This document shows, piece by piece, positions 34,023-40,478 of a stretch of DNA of 40,478 nucleotides. The stretch spans positions 1-40,478 of the forward strand of contig CANQFZ010000015.1 of NCBI GenBank assembly GCA_947600065.1. The letters are read 5' to 3'. The notes under the pieces were generated by a model that saw only the letters and a list, made by a program, of their open reading frames with translations, was not told the DNA's origin and searched no databases. The position numbers and the translations under genes were made by a program. How positions within the stretch are numbered: the stretch's first letter is position 1; each line of letters begins with the position of its first letter. This DNA comes from an uncultured Clostridia bacterium (GTDB lineage Bacteria > Bacillota > Clostridia > Oscillospirales > Ruminococcaceae).

Positions 34023-36599
34023 TCACTTCATAAACTTTTTCAGCAGTCTTGCTACTTCTTTTACATCTATAGGCTTTGCCGTATGTGCATTCATTCCTGC
34101 GTCCAGACATTTTTTAACATCGTCCGAGAATGCGTCTGCCGTCATCGCTATAATCGGCAGATCGCAGTCGGGGCGGTTTTCCTTTCGTATGGCTTCCGCC
34201 GCCTCATATCCCGACATTTCGGGCATTCTGATGTCCATAAGTATCGCCTTGTAATATCCGACCTCGCTCTTTTCAAACATATCCACGCAGATCTTGCCGT
34301 TCTCCGCATTATCTATCAGAAGCCCCAGCTCCGACAACAGCTCGTTTGCTATCTCTCGGTTAAGGTCGTTGTCCTCTGCGAGCAGTATGCGCACATTGTC
34401 AAAGCGCTCTATGTTGTCGGGACGTTCTACCTCTATTGTATCTTCCGTAGACGGCACTTCGTTTCCTGCCGCAAACTTTTTCAGCCCGTAGTACAGCGTG
34501 GACTTAAACAGCGGTTTTGCGATAAAGCCCGATATGCCCGCTTCCTTTGCCTTGTCCTCTATCTCCGACCAGTCGTATGCGGATATCAGCAGAATGGGAA
34601 CATCATGTCCGAGGTGTATCCTTATCTGCTTTGCAGTCTCAATGCCGTCGATCCCGGGCAGCTTCCAGTCAAGAAGAATTATATGGAACGGGTTTGTATA
34701 GTGCTTTTGCTCGATTATCTTTACCGCGCTCTCTCCGTCAAGCGTCCATTCGGCGTTTATCCCTATTTTCTTCAGCGATTCCGAAGCCGTCTTGCAGATA
34801 AGCTCGTCGTCGTCAACAACAAGCATATGCCAGTTCGGAAGTATCATATTTTCTTCGCGGACATCTGCAATTTCAAGGTCGAGCGTCACATAAAAGCAAG
34901 TGCCTTCGCCCTGTTTGCTTTCAACGCGGATATCGCCCTTCATCGTGTCGACTATGTACTTTGTGATAGCCATTCCGAGACCCGTTCCCTCGGTTTTGTG
35001 AACGCGCTTTGTGTCCTCTCTCGCGAAAGCGTCGAAAACGGTCTTTTGAAATTCTTCCGTCATTCCTATGCCGTTGTCGCGGACTTCAAGTTTAACTCTC
35101 GTGAAATTTTCGCCGACAGGGGATGGTTCTTCATACAGCGTTACTTCAATTTTTCCCTCGTCCTGGGTGAATTTAACGGCGTTTGAAACGAGATTTAGTA
35201 TAACCTGATTAAGTCTGACGGAGTCGCAGAGAACATTTTCGTGCTCGATATTGTCAATGCTCACGTTGAAATGCTGGCGCTTAGCCTTTATCTGCGGCTG
35301 AACTATGCCGACTACGCCGTCCATTACCTCTCTTAGAGAAACGTCCGATATAGATAAGGTCATCTTTCCGCTTTCGATCTTGGACATATCGAGAACGTCG
35401 TTTATAAGCCCCAAAAGGTGTCTGTTTGAAACGCTTATTTTTTCCAGACAGTTTTCGACCTGCGCGCGGTTGTCTATGTTCGCCATAGCTATGGCGGTCA
35501 TACCGACAATAGCGTTCATAGGCGTTCTTATGTCGTGAGACATATTCGAGAGAAATTCGCTTTTTGCGCGGTTAGCATTTTCCGCTTCAAGTCGCGCCGC
35601 TTCGAGAAGCCTCATCTGCCTTCTGCTTGAATGATAATACAGCGTGAAAATAATTATAAGCACCGCGAGGTTAATCGCCATGCATATTATCATAAGCACA
35701 AGCCTTACTTGCCCCAAAGATTCAATTATGCTGTCAATATTTCCATACGGCATGACTGAAACGAGATACCATTCGCTGTCGCTGAGCGGGCAGGCATATA
35801 TATACCTCATCTGTCCGTCAACAAGAGAAGCGTTGTTATAGACCCCGCGGTTTTCCATTGCTTCGGTCATTCCCGAAATAAGCTCTTCGAGATTGCCGTT
35901 TTTGCCGACTAACGAGCGCATATAATCAAAATAGTTGTTTATATCCTGATTATCGGTATTATTTACGATATAATTGCCGTTAGAGCGAATAAGGCGCGTC
36001 TGTATAAGCTGATTTTTTTCATCGAGCGAGAGCGTCGCGGAAATATAGGACATCGGAATAGTCGCCACAACTGCAATGCTTGTGCGATCATTATTCAGAT
36101 GATAAACCGCAGGAAGTCCGAACATAACCACTCTTTCGCCCGCAGAGTCTGTTCCCACGGCGATCTTCTTTTTTCCCTCTGTCAGAGAGGCAAAAAACTT
36201 CGTTGCCGCAGAAAGCTCGACCGTATCGCCGTATATCATTTCCGTCGAACCGTCGCTCATCATAAAGCCCAGAGAGCGATAGGAGCGTATCTGCCCCTGA
36301 TAACCCATACCGCTTGAAAGATCTTCATAAGGCGCAGAACCGTCGGGATAAAGCTCTACAAGCTCTTCAAGCGTATCCATACGCAACGAAATGGTATTGT
36401 CGAATTGTTCGGAGATTTCGTGGCTCATGCCCTCCATATATATCTCGCCTATTTCGCTTACAGCTTTACGGCTCTCAAAGGACATAAATATTCCGAGAAA
36501 AGCTAAAGTTCCTATTGTCGTTACCAAAAGCACAAGCAGACTTATCATAAGAAAACGCGAAGTTTTCAAAGGCTTTTTTGCGTTGTTTCGGTTATTCAA
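34023..36599 (-). CDS. Hybrid histidine kinase with two receiver domains
   Basis: An 858-residue membrane sensor kinase. Order: membrane segment (about 16-39), extracellular Cache-like sensor (about 45-295), second membrane segment (about 300-322), HisKA with phospho-His H355 in SNMSHDIRTPMNAIVG, HATPase with NLVSNAVKFT, RDNGIGM and GTGLGMAITK. Then receiver 1 (VVDDDELIC..., acceptor Asp in LLDWKLPG) and receiver 2 (LLAEDNDLNREIA..., acceptor Asp in LMDIRMPEM). The TTG start has AAGGCGGTG (36613-36605) 5 nt away. It is the third gene of an operon with an Hpt protein and a REC-HD-GYP regulator, so a His-Asp-His-Asp relay is inferred. The signal sensed is unknown. Confidence 0.93.
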   Translation of the reverse strand: MNNRNNAKKPLKTSRFLMISLLVLLVTTIGTLAFLGIFMSFESRKAVSEIGEIYMEGMSHEISEQFDNTISLRMDTLEELVELYPDGSAPYEDLSSGMGYQGQIRSYRSLGFMMSDGSTEMIYGDTVELSAATKFFASLTEGKKKIAVGTDSAGERVVMFGLPAVYHLNNDRTSIAVVATIPMSYISATLSLDEKNQLIQTRLIRSNGNYIVNNTDNQDINNYFDYMRSLVGKNGNLEELISGMTEAMENRGVYNNASLVDGQMRYIYACPLSDSEWYLVSVMPYGNIDSIIESLGQVRLVLMIICMAINLAVLIIIFTLYYHSSRRQMRLLEAARLEAENANRAKSEFLSNMSHDIRTPMNAIVGMTAIAMANIDNRAQVENCLEKISVSNRHLLGLINDVLDMSKIESGKMTLSISDVSLREVMDGVVGIVQPQIKAKRQHFNVSIDNIEHENVLCDSVRLNQVILNLVSNAVKFTQDEGKIEVTLYEEPSPVGENFTRVKLEVRDNGIGMTEEFQKTVFDAFAREDTKRVHKTEGTGLGMAITKYIVDTMKGDIRVESKQGEGTCFYVTLDLEIADVREENMILPNWHMLVVDDDELICKTASESLKKIGINAEWTLDGESAVKIIEQKHYTNPFHIILLDWKLPGIDGIETAKQIRIHLGHDVPILLISAYDWSEIEDKAKEAGISGFIAKPLFKSTLYYGLKKFAAGNEVPSTEDTIEVERPDNIERFDNVRILLAEDNDLNREIANELLSELGLLIDNAENGKICVDMFEKSEVGYYKAILMDIRMPEMSGYEAAEAIRKENRPDCDLPIIAMTADAFSDDVKKCLDAGMNAHTAKPIDVKEVARLLKKFMK

Positions 36600-36628
36600 A
36601 ACCGCACCGCCTTTCCTTTATACTGAAA

Positions 36629-36657
36629 ATATCCGAATACAAAAAGTATTCGGATAT
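36629..36657 (-). terminator. Perfect hairpin between the Hpt and kinase genes
   Basis: ATATCCGAATAC (36629-36640) is inverted exactly at 36646-36657, with a five-base loop. On the minus strand the stem ends in ATATTTTCAG, so it could be a weak terminator or an RNA-processing site that lowers kinase expression relative to the two upstream genes. Confidence 0.6.
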
Positions 36658-36676
36658 CGCATTTAGACAAGAATAG

Positions 36677-37027
36677 TCAGTCCAGATTTCCGAGTGCGGA
36701 AATGACCTTTTCATATTCCGTTTTTACAATTTCCGCAAGCTCGGGGGTGTTTTCGGCTACTTCGTTCCTTAGCGCTTCCGTAAGGTCCGAAGAAGCTTTT
36801 TGGAGATTGTCAAGTCCTAAATTAGCGCAAACTCCTTTTAATGTGTGCGCCATTCTGAAAGCGAGCTGATAGTCCTTTTCACCGAGCGATCTAAAAAGTT
36901 CTTCGGCGGTCTTGTCGTTCGGGAATTTTTTTACAAACTTGTCGAGCATTTTTTCCGAGTTTCCCATTCTCATGAGCGCCGCATTAAAGTCAGAGCCAAT
37001 GCTCTCATAAAATTCCTTTAAAGTCAA
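36677..37027 (-). CDS. Hpt-domain phosphotransfer protein
   Basis: A 116-residue single Hpt domain. The phospho-accepting histidine is H61 in AFRMAHTLKGVCANLG. It would pass phosphate between the hybrid kinase downstream and the regulator upstream. The start is uncertain: TTG 37027 lies 9 nt after GAAGGGAG, whereas TTG 37036 directly abuts that site and cannot use it. Either way it overlaps the regulator gene (23 or 32 bp), which suggests coupled translation. Confidence 0.88.
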   Translation of the reverse strand: MTLKEFYESIGSDFNAALMRMGNSEKMLDKFVKKFPNDKTAEELFRSLGEKDYQLAFRMAHTLKGVCANLGLDNLQKASSDLTEALRNEVAENTPELAEIVKTEYEKVISALGNLD

Positions 37028-38630
37028 TATCGTCAACTCCCTTCAACATTCCGTACGTATAGCCGTATGGCACAAGCTTTCCTATAACTCCCGTATATGA
37101 TGGCGGTTCTTCCGCAGTCCATGTCGTAAGGCAAATAAGCTTATAAGTAAAGCATTTCGCGTTCTCAGGCACCTCGGCTTCGTGACTGTCGCTCAGCAAA
37201 AAGCTGTTTATTTCTTTCCCGTCTTCCGTGGTAATAAACTGGTGGAAATAGAACATCACCACGGGCTCGTCAACGTTCGCTCCTCTTATACGCGATATAA
37301 TAGCGCCGAGCTTGTCTTTTCCGAAGAATTTCGCCAGTCTCCAGTCCGAATGAGGATCCATTATCGTTTCGGGCAATCCCAGAACTGCGGCGGAGTTTTC
37401 GGAGAACGACAACATTCTCGTGGAAACGCTGTATTCAAAGCTGCAGCTTCCCGTAACCTTTTCAAAGAAGCGGTTCTTCAGTCTTTCGTATTCGAGCTTT
37501 CTGAGCAATCTGTCCGAACTGTACAGTGCGTCATTCTTAAGAAGCTCCCGCGCGAACGCTTTAATTTCGTGCTCGTCATTTGTATTCAGCCCGCTGCCTT
37601 TTTCCTTTACGGCGCGCATTTCTTCCTGCGTTTCTTCGAGGCATTGCAGCAGCATGGGATTGAACGTTCCGCATTCCCCGTTCAATATCATTTCCATTGA
37701 CTTTTCGTGAGTATATGCCTTTTTGTATACTCTGTCGGCGGTGAGTGCGTCATAAACGTCCGCAAGAGATACGACCTGCGCCGCTATCGGTATCTCGTCG
37801 CCTTTAAGCCCGTCGGGATAACCGCGCCCGTCCCAGCGCTCGTGATGCCACCGCGCAATGGCGTATGAATACTTTACGATAGGTTCTTCCTCGTGAAAGG
37901 GAAGATCCGAAAGCATTCTCGCGCCCGCCGCAGAATGGGTCTTCATTATCTGATATTCTTCGTTTGTAAGACGTCCCGGCTTATTCAGTATCTCGTCGGG
38001 AATGGAAATTTTCCCTATATCGTGCAGCGCTGCGGCGTTGCAAATAAGCGAAATATCCGCTTCGGAGAGCTGATATTTGTCGGTCATTCTTGAAAGCGCT
38101 TTCAGAAGTATCTCGGTGTAATTCTGAACGTTCTTTACGTGCAGACCGCACTCGTTGTTTCTGAACTCGACTATGTGAGCGAGAATGTCTATCATCATTC
38201 TCGAATTTTTTTCTCTTTCATAAAATTGGTCTGCAAACAGATCCACAAGCTTTTTCTGCTTTGAATACAGAGCAATGATGTTGTGGCAGCGTTTTTGAAC
38301 GACCAGCGAGTCGAACGGTCTGCGGATAAATTCCGTAACACCCAGCTCATAGGCCGTATGAGTAAGCACGGGAGAATCCTCCGAGCTTATCATGATAACG
38401 GGTATATCGTCTATCCAGCTGTTCTTGCTCATTATCTCGAGAACTTCGAGACCGTCCATTTCGGGCATTATCATATCAAGCAGTATGAGCGAGATATCGT
38501 TTGCCCGCTCATTTAACATAGCAATAGCTTCCTTGCCGTTTTCAGCCTCGAGGATCTCATATTCCTCCAGCATATCGGCAAGTATCTCACGGTTCATCTG
38601 AGAGTCGTCAACAATAAGAATTTTTCCCAT
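37005..38630 (-). CDS. Response regulator with HD-GYP domain and C-terminal PAS-like domain
   Basis: A 541-residue regulator. Residues 1-125 are a receiver (VDDSQMN; acceptor D52 in LLLDMIMPEMDG; the usual Lys-Pro is Arg-Pro). Residues about 140-320 are HD-GYP: HD at 203-204 in AALHDIGKISIPDEIL, WHHERWDGRGYPDGL with GYP at 270-272, and SLADVYDALTADRVYKKAY. This domain is a c-di-GMP phosphodiesterase in known members. Residues about 385-520 look PAS-like (FEYSVSTRMLSFSENSAAVLGLPE). It is the first gene of the phosphorelay operon. No c-di-GMP cyclase is in the window. Confidence 0.92.
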   Translation of the reverse strand: MGKILIVDDSQMNREILADMLEEYEILEAENGKEAIAMLNERANDISLILLDMIMPEMDGLEVLEIMSKNSWIDDIPVIMISSEDSPVLTHTAYELGVTEFIRRPFDSLVVQKRCHNIIALYSKQKKLVDLFADQFYEREKNSRMMIDILAHIVEFRNNECGLHVKNVQNYTEILLKALSRMTDKYQLSEADISLICNAAALHDIGKISIPDEILNKPGRLTNEEYQIMKTHSAAGARMLSDLPFHEEEPIVKYSYAIARWHHERWDGRGYPDGLKGDEIPIAAQVVSLADVYDALTADRVYKKAYTHEKSMEMILNGECGTFNPMLLQCLEETQEEMRAVKEKGSGLNTNDEHEIKAFARELLKNDALYSSDRLLRKLEYERLKNRFFEKVTGSCSFEYSVSTRMLSFSENSAAVLGLPETIMDPHSDWRLAKFFGKDKLGAIISRIRGANVDEPVVMFYFHQFITTEDGKEINSFLLSDSHEAEVPENAKCFTYKLICLTTWTAEEPPSYTGVIGKLVPYGYTYGMLKGVDDIDFKGIL

Positions 38631-38701
38631 AAGACATTCCTGCGTAAATCCGCATATTCTCCTTTTCTAAAAAATTCAGTAGTGAGTGATTAAAGAAACT
38701 A

Positions 38702-38730
38702 AGAATACGTTTTGCAGAAAAGTATGTAAA
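38702..38730 (-). promoter_or_regulatory. Candidate promoter of the phosphorelay operon
   Basis: On the minus strand TTTACA (38730-38725) and TATTCT (38707-38702) are spaced 17 bp, about 70 bp before the regulator start. The -10 is weak. The -35 lies inside the left 19-bp direct repeat. Confidence 0.45.
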
Positions 38731-38742
38731 TAAACATTACAT
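38724..38742. repeat. 19-bp direct repeat, left copy
   Basis: ATGTAAATAAACATTACAT occurs here and, identically, at 39098-39116. The copies abut the two ends of the block 38743-39097. The sequence has ATGTAA/TTACAT arms, so it could also be a protein-binding site. Confidence 0.8.
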
Positions 38743-38802
38743 CAGACCGTATATAATACCCCGTCTGCTTCGTCATCGTTTTGAGCGGCAAACAGCCTTT
38801 CG

Positions 38803-38837
38803 CCTTAAACTCTTACATCTTATCTCTAACCTCTAGA
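38803..38837 (+). repeat. Heptamer array inside the MITE-like block
   Basis: CCTTAAA, CTCTTAC, ATCTTAT, CTCTAAC and CTCTAGA in phase. The middle three units are identical to the array at 29210-29230. Confidence 0.7.
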
Positions 38838-38838
38838 A

Positions 38839-38897
38839 GCGGGGGTTGCGGGGACGGGAGCCCCCGCACTCTCCCCCTTTCCCCTCGGGAAAGGGGG
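38839..38897. repeat. Two adjacent GC-rich hairpins
   Basis: GCGGGGG (38839-38845) pairs with CCCCCGC (38861-38867). CCCCCTTTCCC (38873-38883) pairs perfectly with GGGAAAGGGGG (38887-38897) around a 3-base loop. Neither is followed by a T-tract, so they are repeat structures rather than terminators. Confidence 0.75.
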
Positions 38898-38902
38898 CAG
38901 GG

Positions 38903-39065
38903 GGATAGGGCGAGATAACGTTATTTAAAGAAATACCGTTTTAGAAATAAGATGATGGAAGATAGAGTTTGAAAGAAGAAGTTATTCTTGGTTGAAAACA
39001 AATTCTAACCTCTTACTTCTAGCAGGATAGGGCGAATAAACGTTATTTATAGAAATATCGTTTAA
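38903..39065 (+). repeat. Pair of 41-bp direct repeats
   Basis: 38903-38943 and 39025-39065 both start GGATAGGGCGA and continue through ACGTTATTTA and AGAAATA to CGTTT; 35 of 41 positions agree. Each is preceded by a heptamer array (38803-38837 and 39003-39023), which suggests an internal duplication of a heptamer-plus-GGGCGA module. Confidence 0.75.
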
Positions 39066-39097
39066 AAAGAACTCCAAATCGGTATATATACAAACTG

Positions 39098-39116
39098 ATG
39101 TAAATAAACATTACAT
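39098..39116. repeat. 19-bp direct repeat, right copy
   Basis: Identical to 38724-38742; begins at the base after the CTG end of the block 38743-39097. Confidence 0.8.
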
Positions 39117-39233
39117 TTACACACATCTACAAAATACATTATAACATATAATTCATTTTTTGTCAACAACAAACGCCCGAATTTTTAAATAATGCGCACA
39201 AAGTGCATAAAGAAAATAAACGGCAAAAATTAC

Positions 39234-39262
39234 TTGACAAAACGCCCTAAATGCCTTATAAT
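39234..39262 (+). promoter_or_regulatory. Sigma-A promoter of galE
   Basis: TTGACA (39234-39239) and TATAAT (39257-39262), 17-bp spacer, 85 bp before galE. Confidence 0.9.
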
Positions 39263-39346
39263 TCAATAAGGGACATTTTGTTTGATATAAATTTAAAATT
39301 CCCGTTTATTTGTCACAATAAATTAAAAAACGAAAAGAGGAAAATT

Positions 39347-40336
39347 ATGAGCATACTTGTTCTGGGCGGAGCGGGCTATATCGGTTCTCATACGGCGCTT
39401 GAGCTTGTGAGAGCGGGGGAGAGAGTGGTTGTCGCGGATAATCTGTCTACGGGGCATATACAGGCTGTCCCCGAGGGCGCGAAGTTCTATAAAGGCGACT
39501 TGCATGACAAATCGTTTCTTGACAGCATTTTTGAAAACGAGCAGATAGACGCAGTCATTCATTTCGCGGCATATTCTCTTGTCGGTGAGAGCGTTACAAA
39601 CCCTCTCAAATATTATGACAACAATCTTTGCGGAACGAAAGTTCTGCTTTCTTCAATGGTCGAGCATAGGATAGACAAGATAGTATTTTCATCTACTGCG
39701 GCTACCTATGGCGAGCCTGAGAATATTCCCATTCTTGAAACGGACAGGACGCTGCCGACAAATCCATATGGCGAAACCAAGCTCGCGATGGAGAAAATGT
39801 TTTACTGGACGGCAAACGCTCACGGTATGAGATACGTTTCACTTCGCTATTTCAATGCCTGCGGCGCGGATAAATCGGGACATATAGGAGAGGCACATAA
39901 CCCCGAAAGCCACCTTATACCGCTTATACTTCAGGTGCCTAACGGAAAGCGCGACAGCATTTCGATATTCGGAACGGATTATGATACGCCCGACGGAACG
40001 TGCATACGCGATTATATTCATGTTACGGATCTAGCGCAGGCGCATATACTTGCGGTTCAATATCTGAGAAACGGAAACAAGAGCGATATATTCAATCTCG
40101 GAAACGGCGTTGGATATTCCGTGCGCGAGGTAATAGAAACTGCGCGTAAGGTCACGGGACATTCTATTCCCGCAGTAGAAGCGGATAAGCGCGCGGGCGA
40201 TCCCGCAAGGCTCGTGGCATCGAGCGAAAAGGCGAGAAAAGTCCTCGGTTGGGATCCTAAGCACGCAAGCCTTGAAGAAATAATCGCTGACGCATGGAAT
40301 TGGCATAAGACCCACCCGAACGGGTTCGAGGAATAG
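39347..40336 (+). CDS. galE: UDP-glucose 4-epimerase
   Basis: Interconverts UDP-glucose and UDP-galactose using bound NAD. The 329-residue SDR protein has the NAD motif LVLGGAGYIGSHTALEL, FSSTAATYGEP, the catalytic NPYGETKLAMEKM (Tyr-x3-Lys) and YFNACGADKSGHIGEAHNPESHLIPL. The ATG at 39347 has AAAAGAGG upstream; a longer reading from 39251 would overlap the -10 box and is rejected. It is alone behind its own promoter. Confidence 0.96.
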   Translation: MSILVLGGAGYIGSHTALELVRAGERVVVADNLSTGHIQAVPEGAKFYKGDLHDKSFLDSIFENEQIDAVIHFAAYSLVGESVTNPLKYYDNNLCGTKVLLSSMVEHRIDKIVFSSTAATYGEPENIPILETDRTLPTNPYGETKLAMEKMFYWTANAHGMRYVSLRYFNACGADKSGHIGEAHNPESHLIPLILQVPNGKRDSISIFGTDYDTPDGTCIRDYIHVTDLAQAHILAVQYLRNGNKSDIFNLGNGVGYSVREVIETARKVTGHSIPAVEADKRAGDPARLVASSEKARKVLGWDPKHASLEEIIADAWNWHKTHPNGFEE

Positions 40337-40436
40337 AGGCTAGCGGCAAGAGGATGGAAGCTGTTATGAGCGGCGAAGTGCGTTATCGTTTAAAACCACC
40401 TACGGGCGGCGACACGAAAGTTTTTTGAAAGGGAGC

Positions 40437-40474
40437 TTGAGGGAAAACTTTTTTTCAAAAAAGTTTTCCCTCAA
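40437..40474. terminator. Long perfect palindrome at window end, probable terminator
   Basis: TTGAGGGAAAACTTTTTT (40437-40454) and its exact inverse (40457-40474) form an 18-bp stem with a 2-base loop, 100 bp after galE. It looks like an intrinsic hairpin or a dispersed palindromic repeat; the window ends four bases later. The region 40337-40436 shows no gene. Confidence 0.65.
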
Positions 40475-40478
40475 TAAC

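Larger units (their letters stand above)
38743..39097. mobile_element. 355-bp MITE-like non-autonomous element
   Basis: The block starts CAGACCGTATATAATACC and its other end, read inverted, is CAGTTTGTATATATACC: imperfect terminal inverted repeats of about 17 bp. Identical 19-bp direct repeats flank it without a gap. There is no open reading frame of note. Inside are a heptamer array (38803-38837), two GC-rich hairpins (38839-38867 and 38873-38897), and two copies of a 41-bp sequence (38903-38943 and 39025-39065), the second preceded by heptamers at 39003-39023. With 38656-38742 and 39117-39346 it fills the roughly 700 bp between the regulator gene and galE. Confidence 0.6.

Noticed and set aside
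34083-35186. 367-codon plus-strand ORF opposite the histidine kinase
   Set aside because: Cysteine- and histidine-rich antisense reading of a well-conserved kinase gene; no family resemblance.
38803-39065. CRISPR array
   Set aside because: Repeat units are 7 nt and contiguous, or only two 41-bp copies; no regular spacers and no cas genes.
39251-39346. N-terminal extension of galE
   Set aside because: It would overlap the -10 promoter box and lacks similarity to GalE; ATG 39347 has a ribosome binding site and starts at the NAD motif.
1-40478. tRNA or rRNA genes, prophage or transposase genes
   Set aside because: I searched intergenic regions by eye for T-loop GGTTCGA-type motifs and for integrase or transposase-like frames and saw none.

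Overview
The window is a chromosomal segment that looks like a Clostridia genome, probably a gut-type, spore-forming member of the Ruminococcaceae/Oscillospiraceae. This is inferred from the gene order (infC-rpmI-rplT; topA-trmFO; plsX-rnc-smc-ftsY; yhbY-nadD-yqeK-rsfS; aroQ-M24 peptidase-efp; rpsB-tsf), a spoIIID homologue, strong AAGGAGG-type ribosome binding sites, near-perfect sigma-A promoters with 17-bp spacers, and frequent TTG starts. I see no tRNA, rRNA, CRISPR array, phage gene or transposase gene.

Positions 1-13218, all plus strand, hold translation, topology, lipid and chromosome housekeeping genes: infC (probably starting at ATC), rpmI, rplT, a SpoU/TrmH methyltransferase, topA, trmFO, plsX, rnc, a radical SAM protein, smc and ftsY. 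A new consensus promoter opens rdgB-yhbY-nadD-yqeK-rsfS. rpsU (57 codons) has its own promoter. Then come yqeG, endonuclease IV, aroQ, an M24 'pita-bread' protein that has lost metal ligands, a SUKH-domain protein, efp, a zinc-ribbon protein, hisC, metY, a YdcF protein, an ABC-F ATPase with a degenerate second ATPase site, a DEDDh exonuclease and a YlmC/YmxH protein.

From 27.2 kb: rpsB-tsf behind a folded leader, spoIIID on the minus strand, then a plus-strand operon of a PLP enzyme, a CrtO-like membrane protein, YicC and a DUF5662 protein. Facing it on the minus strand are ribU, under an FMN riboswitch with a clear terminator, and a three-gene phosphorelay operon (REC-HD-GYP-PAS regulator, Hpt protein, hybrid histidine kinase with two receivers). 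The last gene is galE with its own promoter.

Most genes are ordinary. The unusual material is mainly intergenic. A 355-bp MITE-like block at 38743-39097 has imperfect CAG...CTG terminal inverted repeats and is flanked exactly by 19-bp direct repeats. A 105-bp long-hairpin element at 32961-33065 shares its left end. Degenerate heptanucleotide tandem arrays occur at five sites, one of which supplies the sequence around the hisC start codon. Among proteins, the M24 pseudo-peptidase next to efp and the ABC-F protein with a broken second site deserve attention. I found no clear previously undescribed multi-gene system; the MITE-like repeat family and the pseudoenzyme are the best candidates.
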